A stretch of DNA of 64,000 nt from Wyeomyia smithii (GCF_029784165.1 NC_073695.1:278976079-279040078), one strand, 5' to 3'. Positions 34,517-47,041 are shown, numbered from the stretch's first letter. A program made the numbers and translations. The notes: a model not told the origin generated them from the letters alone.

Positions 34517-35878
34517 TTATTTGCAACTGTACATCGATTTTTTTAGAGCAATTTCCCTAATTCGACGCAAGAAGATGACACCATCGATCGGAAGATCTGA
34601 GGCATCAGCCCAATCAACTATCTTGTCCAACATTCGCACTGCTTCAATATCGTTAATAACTTCTGGCGATTCACCCTGCTCATAAGAATCCGATGCGGCT
34701 GATTCTGAACCTGGTGCTGTTTCTGCAAAGTTCAGTTCTAATTGCTCGAGTACTTCGCAAGCTGACTGATCGTCCAGTACCATACTCAAAATATCTTCGT
34801 CTGTATAAGCCTTACTAACATATCTCTCCTCAACAATGTGTGGTTCCATCGTATTTTCGCTTTTATCAATATTCAGCAGTTGTGTCAGAGGAACGTCGTC
34901 TTCGTGTACTAGTTTATCATTGAAAATAACCCCAATTTTTCTCCAGGACAGCTGAATCACTGTATTTTGTACTTCAGTCCAAGCATCGTGAATCCAGAAA
35001 CATACATCCTTCATCGAGATTCAAGCATTGATCTATGTCGTTTTCTCGGCTGCATGAAGCAGAAGTTTTTCGCGATATCGTAGCTTACAATTTTGAATCA
35101 CGTTTTGATCCATAGGTTGAATCATGGCTGTCACATTCGGAGGCAAAAAGTATGCAATGATCAAATCATCTTCAATTTTGAGATCATCATTCATATGATG
35201 CGCCGAGCAATTATCCAGGAGCAAAATAGCTCTAGGTGGAATGCCTCTTGCAGCAGAAAATCGACGAACTGCTGGCACAAAATCCTTGTGGAATCAGGTT
35301 TTAAAGATATCCTGCGTCATCCAGGCATTTCTAGAGGCGAAGTATGTGACAGGTACCTTGACGTTTTTAAATGCTCTGGGATTTTTGGATCCATAACTTG
35401 TGGTCGCCTGTCACATTACTACATGGCATAAAAGTAACCCGTTGTTTGTTAGCTTTGCGCCCTGGAGCACTCTTCTCACTTGGCCCAACGAGTGTTTCTG
35501 ACGGAAGCATTTTAAAAAATAAACCGGACTCATCCGCATTATAAATCTGTTTAGCTGTAAGCTCTCGATGTTGTATTTCTACATGAAATTGTTCAAAGAA
35601 ACCATCAATGCTCCCTGAATCACTTGACCTGAATGACTTCACCTGACGAAACATATTTGAAGTTCGTACTCCGTCGACAATTTCGATTGGAAGCAGCTCG
35701 AAGTATGGATTCCGCGTTTTGCTTTTTTTAGTATTGTGGTTCTGTGAATATTGAACTTATTGGCAATCTCTGCATTAGTCATTTCCCCGCTCTCGATATT
35801 TCGAAGAATCGTCACTTTATCCTTAAGGTTGAGCGCATTACGCTTCTTCCTCTCAAAATTCATCCACTTCGGCGTCAT
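34517..35878 (-). pseudogene. Tigger/pogo-type transposase (DDD), broken into several frames
   Basis: Reading from 35878, the N-terminus has KRNALNLKDKVTILRNIESG and the HTH pattern MTNAEIANKFNIHRTTILKK. After frame changes come YNADESGLFFKMLPSETLVG (first catalytic Asp), ILLLDNCSAHHMNDD (second), and AYFLPPNVTAMIQPMDQNVI (third, in QPMDQ). The last 165-residue segment (35014-34517) is an acidic C-terminal region with VLEQLELNFAETAPGSESAA. The order and motifs match Tigger/Jerky-type DDE transposases of the Tc1/mariner superfamily. The second CENP-B-type HTH seems largely deleted between about 35720 and 35650, and at least three frame breaks separate the catalytic residues. The enzyme cannot be made. 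Confidence 0.87.
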
Positions 35879-36389
35879 GTTAAGCTCTATAAAGCATAAG
35901 AAATCACAATTTATCCGATACTTTTGATTCTAATAACTTACGATACGATAGTCAAGTGTAAGGAGCTGTAATCAAAACTAAAATGAATTGAACAAATTTG
36001 CAGGAAATATCATGCACAGCTTAACGAATTAGTCATTCATATCACGGACAGTAATTTTCGTGAATGTGTTAGTGCATGAGACAATCACCTATTGTAGTGT
36101 GTTGGGATGTGCGTTTTTCACTCTTCTTATAAAGGAAAAAAGGTGTGCATAGTGCTTTTTACACTGACTTTCTATTTGAAACCAGAAATACCAGGTGGCA
36201 TTCGAAAGAGCTCGATAATATCAAAAAATGTCTAGTAATACACATTTCGACTCACGTCAGCACATCAGTTAGTACACAGTTTTTGCTGTGTATATTTTAT
36301 GCAGCGTCCTTGCCATCTCAAGCGAAGTGTGTATAGGCGAAGGAAGCAACACGCATTGAAAGTGTATGTGTGAGATCTTTCATATATTG

Positions 36390-37115
36390 TAGGGATGGCC
36401 GAACGGTTCACGAGCCGTTCATATAAACCGGTTCTTAAGAAAGAGTGGAAGAACGAACGGCTCACAAAAAAGAACCACGGTTCTTTGGGCGCACCAGAGC
36501 TGATGACTCGGGCAGGAGAGCATAACAAAATTATGACTCATCAATAGTATATTAAGCTATGAGGACTTATCGTGTTATTCGAAAGATATTCACGTCTCAA
36601 ACATGCATATGAAAATATCATAACATTTTGATATCATATCTCGATATGCCTTCAATAAGATATACGAGTTGATTTTAAATATCTGATTAAAAGTAAATTT
36701 TTAAGTGAAAATTGTTTGTCATTGATTATTTATAATATATTCAGTTATGCATTCAGTGTTCAATAAGTTGAAAATATTGAATCGGTCATTTTCGAGATTT
36801 TCAATGCAAATTATTGGTTTGTTATTGAAATATCAAGTTTTGTTATTCATATAGTCTTGGAGGAACAATATTCTGGTATTATTTTTTGTTATTTTACCAA
36901 CTATGTAAACCATATTAAGATCAAAATGAGGTGTATTTCCAATATCTGGTTGTGATATTATAATGATATTTTGTCCTGCTCGGGGAGTTCGCGCGAACTC
37001 GAAGTTTACCGAGACAACACGAACTGTCAACGCTCCGTCGTTCATATGAGCCGGTGTGGATCGGTTAGTGAGCGGTTCAGAGCCGCTCCGGCAAAAGCCG
37101 TTTCGCCCACCCCTA
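36390..37115. mobile_element. hAT-type non-autonomous element (726 bp) nested in the Tigger element
   Basis: An 8-bp direct repeat ATATATTG flanks the element (36382-36389 and 37116-37123), the size expected for hAT. The ends read TAGGGATGGCCGAA and, inverted, TAGGGGTGGGCGAA, resembling common hAT termini. GAACGG(T/C)TC-type words cluster near both ends as subterminal repeats. No transposase is seen inside. Confidence 0.85.
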
Positions 37116-38137
37116 ATATATTGTGTGAAACCAACTGTGGAGCGAACAATATGGACAATTCATGCACACTAGTGTGTCAATCAAAATGGTCATTTCGAAT
37201 TGAAAAAAAAAACACCCTGTGCAACATTTCAGCTTGATCGAACTAAAAATGAGGTGACGCAATGTGATCGAAGTTTGGCCTTCGTAAATTCGAAAAATTA
37301 CACTAGGCAACTTTTTATCAGATGATATCAGATCTCGACATTTCATGCATTTCTAAGCCATATGGCTTAATTTTTTTTTCTCATAAACCAAAATTTCATG
37401 CGCGCCTCCTTGAATAACTTTTCAGATGTGAAGAAGGCTTAACTTCAATTGCTTTGCGCCACCCCAATTATAGTCCGATTGAGCTGGAAGTTTGCTCAGA
37501 ATGTTTTTTCGGCAAATGAATATTTAGTATAGGAGTGTGTGTGTTACAAAACAAAGCCACACACGTTTTTCAGTATAAACTAGACCGAAAAAGAACTGCC
37601 AGATGAGAGGCTAGAGAACGACGATGCATGTATGGAGCTGTTTAAAAAAGTTTTTGTTACAAAATCTCTTATTCCTTCGGGGTGCCCACTTTGGTTTGTT
37701 CAGAAAAGTTTTAGGCAACTAAATTATCTATCTAAAAAAATATTTTAAAATAATAGTGATGATCGATTTTTTATACTCACTTTTTGTTTTTGAAATATTT
37801 TTTTTTTTTTAGTACAGGATCTCAAATTAAATTTTTTCAAAATTTTTTTATAAAAGCTCAGACAGTTTTCTCAAATTCATCCCTTGATAACTTTTCTCTA
37901 TTTTTTGTCATTATTCAGATATATCGATTTATAAAAAAACAACTGCAGCTTTTTTCATATGTTTGTACAGATAAATTTTCCAAAAAAAAATTAAAATCAC
38001 TGATTTTACGTATTTAATTATTGATTTTACGTCTCCAATAAAAAAAAAATTTATTTTAAATTTCCCGATTTTATCACTTTCCCTATTTTATCACGCCAAA
38101 AATCATCAGGGCGTGATATAATCGGGTGATCACTGTA

Positions 38138-38936
38138 TTAGCAAAGCAAGAAGTAGTCGCAAAAAACGTTTAATTTACTAGAACATTCATGTTCTTGTGT
38201 CAACAATGAGTGAGTGGTATAAAATGATTTCAATGCGGCAGCTGATCATTTGCTATCGAAGCATGCTCGGTCAAACTATATCTATTTCCGCTACTAATAG
38301 AATGCAAACAATTATATATGTGATGTGAACAGTTATCGCATCAGCATAAACGATGGGTGACCCCCGACAATTAAAAAACTGGCCCTCAAGTGCAATCCTT
38401 GCCTTGTTACAAAGTTCAACGTGTCGATTTCAAAACATGTCATTAAATCGGTTTTGAAATTCAGCTATCAGCTATATTACATGGTGACCGTGACAAGATA
38501 TATTTGGTAGTTTTGATGTAATTCTAATACTTTAAATTTTTATTATAATCGATGTATAGTTTTGATTTAACATATTTCAAGTAAAAAAGCATAAACTTCC
38601 GAATGGAGCAAGAGTATTAGAGGGTTTGGCAGATACTTGTTAAAAATTATTTTTTTCTAAAAAAAAACAATATGGTGGTCAAGTTCAACATGGCAACCAC
38701 CAACATTGATACAAGTAAAAGAAGGCTCTGTCTTTCTTCTTTATAATGTTATTTATTATATAAACTTCGTTAATTATTATATAAACTTCTGACCTGCGTG
38801 TCGCAAACAACTTTAAAATGACGTCGCGGTACTCTTTCGTTATGCGCGGTAAGCAAACAACAAATGTCAGCAAGGCGACACTAATGTCGGTTAGCCTATA
38901 TATGAGGCCAACGATGAAAGGTTGTATTTGAACTTT
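38138..38936. other. AT-rich DNA between two transposons, no gene seen
   Basis: No coding region, RNA gene or element end could be supported in this interval. Confidence 0.4.
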
Positions 38937-39935
38937 TATTTATTTATATTTATTTATTAATTTGTCGTCAAGCATAAGTAGACCAGATTAATTGCATTTC
39001 ATTCTTAACTTACTAACCTCAAAAAAAATATTTTCTTAAATGTAGTTTTGTTCATTGTTACATCGATTGATTCACAATATTGGTTATAACATGACATCAT
39101 TGTATTAAGAGGTTCGTTTTTTCCATAATTTGTTCGTTGATTACTAAAACAAGTTTCTATTTCTTAGAGAACGAGTAGGAGCATATAAGTTCAAATTCGC
39201 CAAGATTTCTGGACTGTTTATTCTTTGTGTAATCACATCGTTTTTAAAAGCTACCATTGCGAACTCTCGTCGCTTTTCAAGACCATCCAGATTTATTAAA
39301 ATGCAACGCGACTCATGAGAAGGTAAAGGTAAAATGGTCCAACCTAGCTTTCGTAGAGCATAAAACAAAAATTGCTTTTGTACTGATTTGTACGGTTTAT
39401 ATGTGTATCATGATATGGCGACCAGACTATGCTACTATATTCCAGCAGAGGCCTGACGTGTGCAACATACAATGTTTTGATGGTGTATGGATCTGTGAAG
39501 TGCAAACTGAATCTTTTAATAAATCCGAGCACATTACTTGCCTTATATATAATGTTATTATAATGGTCAACAAAGGTGAATTTGGAGCCGAGCGTGATTC
39601 CTAGATCTCTTACAAGACTGCTCCTTTCAACTGTTTTCATGTCTATAGTGATTGTTCTTTGTCTTATGCTATGTTTTCTGGTAAACGAAATGGAATTACA
39701 TTTATTCATGTTAAGTTTCAACAGGCTTTTTATGCACCATGTGAGAAAAAAAAATAGTTCGAGATCATAATGTTTACGTATTTCAAGAAAAAGTTTCATG
39801 TCGTCTGCGTATATCAAAACGTTCAGCACCTTTAAGACATGTTCTACATCGTTTACAAATAAAATAAATAGTAGCGGACCTAGATGAGAACCTTGTGGCA
39901 CACCGGATGTCACATTCACCAGTGATGATAAGCTA
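38937..39935 (-). mobile_element. Jockey/CR1-like LINE, 5'-truncated at a (GATAGA)n array
   Basis: The minus strand carries the C-terminal two thirds of an RT and a 3' end made of AAATAAAT-type repeats (plus strand TTTATTTATTTATATTTATT, about 38937-38960). The 5' side stops abruptly about 20 bp before the hexanucleotide array at 39953, so the RT homology and the array are almost adjacent. Confidence 0.78.
39144..39930 (-). pseudogene. LINE reverse transcriptase fragment, broken
   Basis: The minus frame reads SGVPQGSHLGPLLFILFVND, then NVLIYADDMKLFLEI (catalytic box at about 39800-39811), LLKLNMNKCNSISFTRK, SSLVRDLGITLGSKFTFVDH and HVRPLLEYSSIVWSPYHDTH. A frame break near 39370 follows. It then reads FYALRKLGWTILPLPSHESR, LINLDGLEKRREFAMVAF and NLYAPTRSLRNRNLF. 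This is the palm, thumb and C-terminal region of a Jockey/CR1-type RT. The fingers and endonuclease are absent. The upstream reading frame continues only into the LSLSLS translation of the microsatellite, which is not real protein. Confidence 0.85.
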
Positions 39936-39952
39936 CATTTTGGAAATAGGCA

Positions 39953-40425
39953 TAGAGATAGAGATGGAGATAGAGATAGAGATAGAGATAGAGATAGAGA
40001 TAGAGATAGAGATAGAGATAGAGATAGAGATAGAGATAGAGATAGAGATAGAGATAGAGATAGAGATAGAGATAGAGATAGAGATAGAGATAGAGATAGA
40101 GATAGAGAAAGAGATAGAGATAGAGATAGAGATAGAGATAGAGATAGAGATAGAGATAGAGATAGAGATAGAGATAGAGATAGAGATAGAGATAGAGATA
40201 GAGATAGAGATAGAGATAGAGATAGAGATAGAGATAGAGATAGAGATAGAGATAGAGATAGAGATAGAGATAGAGATAGAGATAGAGATAGAGATAGAGA
40301 TAGAGATAGAGATAGAGATAGAGATAGAGATAGAGATAGCGATAGAGATAGAGATAGAGATAGAGATATGGATAGGGATAGGGATAGGGATAGGGATAGG
40401 GATAGGGATAGGGATAGGGATATAG
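39953..40425. repeat. (GATAGA)n hexanucleotide array changing to (GGGATA)n
   Basis: About 410 bp of nearly pure GATAGA/GAGATA repeat with only a few single-base variants (for example near 39966, 40109 and 40340), then about 50 bp of GGGATA repeat from 40371. It contains a GATA core every 6 bp on the plus strand. The long protein readings across it are translation artefacts. Confidence 0.97.
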
Positions 40426-40712
40426 ATATATATATGGGTATAGATAGAGAAAGAGAAAGAAAAGGAGAAAGAGGAAGAGAAAGAGAAAGAGAACGAGAAA
40501 AAGAAAAAGAAAAAGAAAGAGAAAGAGAAAGAGATAGAGAAACAGAAACAGAAACAGACACAGAAACAGAAACAGAAATACAAACAGAAAGAGAAAGAGC
40601 AAGAGAAAAAGAAAGAGAAATAGAAAGAGAAAGAGAAAGAGAACAAAAGAGATAAGGAAATATGCATAAAAAGAGACATAGATAGAGAATGAGAAAGAGA
40701 AAGAGAGAGAGA
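40426..40712. repeat. Purine-rich (GA)n/(AAGAGA)n degenerate tract
   Basis: This continues the array as an almost pure purine strand of GAAAGA, AAACAG and GAGAAA words. Together with 39953-40425 it forms roughly 760 bp of homopurine-biased DNA, a potential triplex- or slippage-prone region. Confidence 0.9.
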
Positions 40713-43700
40713 ATTCGAGAATTGAATTTGCATCTTCTGCTTGTTATAATTAGTATAGTATAGCCGAAGTAAGAGTAATAATAAGTAACGTTTAATACGA
40801 CATCTACCTTTTAAAGTCATAAAACGTATGGTACAAGCGGTTCTGAGGTCCCTAGAAAGGAAAACGTTAGAAAGTAGGTTTTCCCATAAAAATTTTCATA
40901 CAAATTTGAAATGTTCGAGGCCCCAGACAAAAAAAATTGGTTTTGGGTTCGTGCTATTCATATTCATTTTTTTCCATATAACGATACCCCACTCTAATGA
41001 ATAGTTCCCTAGTCAATCAATCAATCCTTAAATCACCTTTGCTGTATGAAGTTATAGTGGTCATAGTTTCACTCTCATTACCGATGAAAAAAGTAGTTCA
41101 TGAACTTTTCGATATCCAACTTATGCTCAATTCCAAACTTATGCTTAATTCCTTTGAAACGAATGTAACATCAAATTCTATTTTGCTCCAAAAAATCTAC
41201 CTTTTAAATTTCGTTTAGTGATAGGGCTCAAAAGTTACGTCCTCACGAAAACAGGCTTCAGTAAAATTTGAGCGTAACCGGACTTAGGGATGCCCGAATC
41301 TCTCTGGTGTTACCTGAAGATCTGGTGTTACCTGAATCGACTTTCTAGGAGAGTCTTGCAGCTCTAAAATTTTCTAAATTTTGCTTTATTTCATGGGTCT
41401 TTTTCCATTGTTTTTTTTATTTTGAGAAGATGAAACTTTTGAACAAAATTCGTAAAGTCGATTTTCATTGGCACCCTAATACAGACGTTGCGTTATTCGA
41501 GCTATTTCATTACTTTTGTTTTAGTTTCAAAAAGTGAACAGATGCCTCAGAGAACCCACGTGTCGAGGGTTTCGTATCTTTTCTGTTATCGTATTTAAAG
41601 GTGTAGCAAAAAAGTGACTACTAGAAGAAACCGAGCGAAAAACGTATTGAATACATGAAGAATCTGTTCAAGTTCAAATATTGCGAAATTCAAAAACAGG
41701 AATACTAAATTGTAAATAAGCTGCGTGGTTCTACGAAATTCTAGCAGAAGCTGTAAAATGTTATCTAATTTAAACCTTAAAAACTACAAATGATTCCCCC
41801 TCGTATCACAAGATCTCTGCAAAAAGATCCACTCGGATCGACTTCACCAGGGCAGAGCAGCAGCTGACAGCTTGAACAAACAAACGGAGAAATTTAGAAT
41901 AATGTCGTACTAATTGCCCCATTTAGTCAGGCGGCACTTATCTGCTGCCTCGTACTCGTAACCGATCGACGCTGCGAGGGCGGACACGTGAGCTGATGAC
42001 ATCGCGCGCTGGTGGCGTGAAACTTCGTCTTCGTCCGCTCCGGCCAGGAGGAAACCCGATTATGCACAGGAAAGATTCTTTTTCCTCATCCTCATCCCGA
42101 CAAACGGTGTCAGTCTCTTTCTTATTGGCATGACACATGACCCACATTTATTGACGACAAGGTATCGATTCGCATTCTCTTCATTGGTTTTCTCTCTGCA
42201 GTCTGCTGCTATGCACTAACTGGTTTTTAGCATCATCATCATTGCCATCGCCAACGTTGTCCTCCGGGAAAGCGCCAAACCCCGCAAGTGCAGTGACAGT
42301 CAGTGGCTTTTGTCATTTACAAGCGCGCATACAACCGGGACCTGGCCTGGGTCTAGTCTACTGGGGTGGGGGAAATGAGTAGGGAAAGGAAAGCATGGTT
42401 CAAATGACATGTAACGAGGCGACAACGAAATAACTTTTCTTGCTGTTTGAAGCCCTCGCCAGGCGAATTGCATAGCTATCAGCTACCGTGATGCTGATTT
42501 GCTGCCGGGTACCAAGTTGCAGTGCAGCGCAAACGGATCGTGCTTCTGATGGAAGGTATTTTCTATTCGCGAGGGTGGAAAGATTTGACAACGGGACTAC
42601 CTACAAAAATTACCAACACCGCGAGCTGTCGATCGTTTCTCGAAGTCTAGGCAAGAGCTCCGAGACGGGACGAAGGATAGTTTGTCAGTTTATTTTTTCT
42701 CTGCTACCACTCTGACGATCATATAAAATAGTTTCACTGCTTTGCGGGCAGAAATTTTGATGCACTAAGCGAGAGGGAAAGACTAAAATCGTGAAAGAAA
42801 ATTGATTGTTCACGTTTGTTTAAAATTAGCATAAAATTACAATAGAATCTCGACTAGGCTGGTGGATGCATGAAATAACCGCTGGAAGAAAAAAGGCAGG
42901 AAAAATGCGACTCGAACGAGAGTGAAGTGAGTTTACTGCTGTCTGGCGGCTGCTTGTACGACTCGTTGTTTATTGAAGTTTTGTCGAGGAGTAACACGGC
43001 AAATCAGGCGACACAGAAAAGGCAGCCCCGTTAGTAGTAGCTCAATCAGCTAGCCTAGCGAGAGAGGCAGCGTGGATCTAAATTAAATAATTACAACAAA
43101 TAGTTCAATTTACATGGTGTCAGTTGCTGTTGGCGAACAGAATGGGGTCGACCGTTGGCGTCTAGGTCGTGTGCGCTGGCTGTTGGCTTGAAGACGAATG
43201 GGCTTATTTGATAGTTCGGTGAATAGCTTTTTCATTGGGTCAGTTTTATTGTTAATTAGTTTAGACTAGAATAAATTTACAGAGAAGGAAACTGTTGATA
43301 GTAAAAAAAAAACAATTTGTTGGTAATTTCCTGCTCTAACTGCAATGCAATTATTTCTTAATGTTCATCAAAATAACATAGTTTCATGTCTCCAAGGTCT
43401 TACTTTAGTATGATTGAATCACTGACGGAAATAAAATAGAAGGTCACAAATGTTAAAATATGATACTTGTATAGAAAATATTATCGCAACAATTTCAGAA
43501 TCAATCTGAATTTTGCATGTTAAGCGCCTAGCGTCCGTCATGACTTTACCAATACAACACGATACCAGTGTGGAACGCATCAGCGATAAGGGTTCGTTTC
43601 CTAACCCAACTGACCGATCCCCGTTGACCCTGGTCAGGGACGACCCCCTCGGCAGCGTTCCATCCTAGTGTGTGCCGTCCATCCTCGCGAATGCATGAAA

Positions 43701-45330
43701 TTAAAAATTACCTCTATCTGATAAATGATACCACTTTATTTCACCTCAATAAAGCAATAAATTGCTTCATTTTCAATACGAATTCCTTTCGGATGTGGAA
43801 TCGTTCGATGCGTGGCAAGCAACGGTCCAGCGAGGATGACCGGCACTGGTTGTTTGGGATGGATTTAATTTCCAACCGATTATTACCAGCACCTCCGAGC
43901 GAGAAGCATTCTCGGTCAGGGGAAAAACAGAGTCTGGCGTTGCAATCTTTCTTTTTCGCACCTTGTCTTGCGGTGAGGTCTAACCGGCATTTATGCTGGT
44001 TGCAATATTTTAGCTCTACGAAACAAAACCGCCGGTCCTCCTGGCAGCAGGGTGTGTGGTGCGAACGAGATCACTTACAGAAATAAAAATATGAGATGCC
44101 TGGAACATTTCGAAAAGAGGCAATGGCGAGGATTTTCTTGCGAGAAAGCGGGAGAGGGTTGAAAGTGGATGTACAGTGTATATACAGCGCATGAAGAACT
44201 TCTCGATAATTGCAGCAGTCAATTTACATTTAATATCAACCTGGTCAACAGGGAATGCGCGCGGGGATTTCGCGGCTCAACTGCACAGAACAGAATGCGG
44301 GCTTGCCGGCACTCTTCGCGGGTAGTTGAACGGGGTGAAAAATGGGGAGGATCGTTAAAAGTCGAGGATTCACGCTGAGAACCAGTCAAATTGTGGGATG
44401 AATAAATTGGATGCTAGGAAAATTGCATTGCACAGCACAGCGGTGAGTGTAAAAATACGACGACGATGGTTTTAAAGTTGTTACATATTTTCAAAACAAC
44501 GATCCGCGTTTATTGTTTTATCGTTGAACAGTTGCCTGCTTTCGGAATTAAAAGTACGCAATAGTAGTTTACTTAATGCATTTTTTGCTACCAACTGCAA
44601 CTTTAAAAACATATTTACCTTGGGATTCCCTCTGAAATAGGATATACCCAAGCTTGTAATTCATTACAAAAAAAAACCTGGACACTATTTACTTTACGGT
44701 TGGCGCTGTAAATCAAGTTGACATTTTTGCTTCATTTCATCACGTTGTTGTCGCTTGGTACTCAGCCGAGTAGGGTCCGTAAATCTTCCTGGGAACTTTC
44801 AACAGCAGCTTTGCCGTTAGACAAGCGAAATCTCCGACCGCGTCACTCGTCGTTGCACGCTTGCTGCTGTCATTGTCGGGGTGAGTTTATCAATCAAAAA
44901 ATCGACACGCTTGACAGGTGGAACGAGCAATTCACTCGAGCTCGAACACTTTAGAGCGAACGCCAGTAGCTGCTGACATGCCCCGTAGCATAAGGGCGCA
45001 CTAAATGTTTCCTGCTACGGTCGCGACTGGGAAGGATTATCACTTCAACAGCATGGACGGCTCTCATTTCACTGGTCTTCTGCACGTTTGTCGGTGGATG
45101 ATGACGTTTCGATTTCAATTGAACCGGAAAGTGTGCCCATTTCATACATGTAGAGGAGTAACGTGGGCTGAAATGCGCTCAACTCGCAGCGGAAGTTAGC
45201 GTTCTGTTTTTGCTCAGGCATCTCACTCACCCATTCAGCCCATCGTTCCTCCAGAAGTCGGGAAAAGCACAAATAAAAGTGAAAATCTAATTGGCACAGT
45301 TCGCTGGCGTCTCGAAATCATCGGTTCGAA
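40713..45330. other. Apparently single-copy non-coding DNA
   Basis: GTCGAAC-like unique DNA, more GC-rich from about 41800 to 45300, with no transposon motifs I can identify. A GGTGTTACCTGAA unit is repeated twice near 41310-41340. Short open frames occur on both strands without known domains. Confidence 0.4.
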
Positions 45331-45825
45331 TTGACTGCAGATTGTAGAGCAGCAAAAAAAAAGTTCGCCCCTATCCATTGCTTCTCTCACATTAAGGCTT
45401 GGTTTCGCAAACTCATTTCCTCATCGGCAAACGGTTGTAGGTGGGCAATTATTTCATTCCGATTATTGGGGGGAGATGCTCACGCTATTGAAGCAGAAAT
45501 GGCTGAAATAGCACAGTGGATTTATTCACTGTTGGAGTCTGAAAGTAAAAGGAAATCGACTGAGTTTACTAGCGGGCAGACTATGTACTTGAGCGGTTTA
45601 AAACTTTTACCGCTTCCAACGTCGATGGCGCTAATGATGTGCACAGATCGTAAAATTCAACATCTCAAGCGTCATTGGGAAAGTAAAAGTATAACGGGCT
45701 GCTACGCAATAGCAGTTTCATTGTTGACAAATTTAACTATTCCGTCTGATCAGGTATTGCAAGAAATAACGAGAATCGCTCGAAACATTTCAGGTTTATT
45801 GAAAGTAACAAACATAACTCGATAA
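45331..45825 (+). CDS. Orphan open frame of unknown function
   Basis: An open frame of 164 codons with its first ATG at 45499, giving 108 residues from MAEIAQWIYSLLESESKRK to a TAA at 45823-45825. The predicted protein has a mixed helical composition and a hydrophobic stretch near GCYAIAVSLLTNLTI. I recognise no domain. It has no transposon motif, and the surrounding DNA appears single copy. It could be a host exon, a fragment of an unrecognised element, or chance. There is no evidence for splice sites or promoters strong enough to choose. Confidence 0.25.
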   Translation: MTADCRAAKKKFAPIHCFSHIKAWFRKLISSSANGCRWAIISFRLLGGDAHAIEAEMAEIAQWIYSLLESESKRKSTEFTSGQTMYLSGLKLLPLPTSMALMMCTDRKIQHLKRHWESKSITGCYAIAVSLLTNLTIPSDQVLQEITRIARNISGLLKVTNITR

Positions 45826-46756
45826 TATATACCTCATGATAGGCTTTTGAAACGTTACTAATTTATTGGGTTGTAAAGTTGTACATCGTTAGATAGTTTA
45901 CCCTAAGGGGTTACGGTTTTTGCTTGAGAAAACTAAGGAATGTTTGGATATTTCAAAGGTTAAGGGCAATATTTTTATTGCAATACAGTTATATTTTTCT
46001 GATAGTACAGTTTTTCAGTAACAAAAACAGTACTTTGTGAACTTTTACATACTTGAGCTTATCAAAGCAATTGTCAACAAAGAAGTATTTCTCAAAATGA
46101 AAAGTTGAATAACTAACAAATATAGTAAGAATGCTTTTAAGGGTCGTTCAACATCGCCAGATATACTTTAGATTAATTATTGAATTCGAAGGAAAAAAAA
46201 AACGTGTTTTAATTTTTCTCAACGATTTTATTTGGGACATTTCCTTTTTATTGTGGTTGTTAACTACATTTTTTTCAGAAGATCTTCGAAAAATTGTTTA
46301 TAGGCTGCATGTTTATTATTGCACCTTATGAGTACAATAATAAACATGCAACCTGTAATTAATTTTATGATGCTGTCAATTGAATTTTTCAAGAGTGGTT
46401 TATTCAAGAATTGCGCTGATTTTTGCTATTGATAGTAAACTCACGTGTATTGTATAGTACTGAGATGTGAAAAACTCATTAACTGCTTCAATTGAAAGCA
46501 AGTGATCGTCCGGAACGGATGGGTTAATTTTCTACAAAACTAAGACTATATCGAAAAAAACCCATTTTCCAGTTTTCTTCGAAGGTAGAAAAACTTAGTT
46601 ATTAATGAGAACATTTCCCTGGGCAATTAGTGACGCCGGATAGTAACTCGTTCAGTTTTTTGACGTAGAATACGTCTTACGGCAACAATTACAGGGACCC
46701 AATTTCAATACAGGGATCCAATTTCAAAACCGAAAACATCGAGAGCGTCACAAAAA
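45826..46756. other. AT-rich DNA with a short direct repeat
   Basis: No gene is seen. ACAGGGACCCAATTTCAA at about 46692 is followed immediately by ACAGGGATCCAATTTCAA, a 19-bp tandem duplication. It lies just upstream of a segment homologous to the foldback composite. Confidence 0.45.
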
Positions 46757-46978
46757 TTGTCCAATTTCAAACATTTTAAACCCAGTCAGTTTCCAACCGA
46801 TTTCTTTCATTTTTGCAGCAATCGATTGGAAAATCATTTAAGCACCCGTCCAAATGCAGATAATTGTAATCTGATTGTTCAAACTATTGTAATATTGAAA
46901 ATTGTTGAACAATATCGAAACGCAAATGTCGATTTTTGATTGGTCGCTTGCTGCCTTTCCCTAAATAGGACGACAGAA
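46757..46978 (+). repeat. Fragment homologous to the foldback composite unit (57300-57540)
   Basis: CCAAATGCAGATAATTGTAA, TCAAACTATTGTA and GATTGGTCG ending in GACGACAGAAT correspond to 57400-57540 (CCAAATGCAGATAATTGTAA, GATTGGTCG, GGTCGACAGAAT), with indels. The similarity stops at the repeat-rich junction before the LINE at 47040. Confidence 0.65.
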
Positions 46979-46997
46979 TGGAGTACCTAGTTAGCCA

Positions 46998-47040
46998 CCA
47001 TTACCATCACCGCCGCCAGCACCATCACCATCAACACACT
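46998..47040. repeat. CCATCA-type simple repeat at LINE junction
   Basis: Degenerate CCACCATTACCATCACC words translate as poly-His, which is not part of the LINE protein. The run lies exactly at the 5' truncation point of the element. Confidence 0.6.
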
Positions 47041-47041
47041 C

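Larger units (their letters stand above)
33794..38135 (-). mobile_element. Tigger/pogo-type DNA transposon (4.3 kb) with TA target duplication
   Basis: The left end CAGTAATCACCCGATTATAT and the inverted right end CAGTGATCACCCGATTATAT differ at one of 20 bases, and each is flanked by TA (33792-33793 and 38136-38137). A minus-strand transposase of pogo/Tigger type lies inside. Near the left end a 12-bp motif CCCGATTTTATC is repeated in a phased array; two further copies lie near the right end. A hAT-like element is nested at 36390-37115. Subtracting that leaves about 3.6 kb. Confidence 0.87.

Noticed and set aside
39895..40425. Long Ile-Glu, Leu-Tyr and Ser-Ile repeat proteins on both strands
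   Set aside because: They are frame readings of a hexanucleotide repeat, which has no stop codon in several frames.
39344..40561. A 405-residue minus-strand frame with a long Ser-Leu repeat joined to a reverse transcriptase
   Set aside because: The Ser-Leu part is the translation of the (GATAGA)n microsatellite; only the RT part (39144-39930) is real homology.
39953..40712. CRISPR array or structured satellite array
   Set aside because: The repeat is a 6-bp microsatellite with no spacers, in a eukaryotic transposon context.
46978..47040. A His-rich N-terminus of LINE ORF1
   Set aside because: The poly-His run comes from a CCATCA simple repeat at the truncation junction, not from the element.
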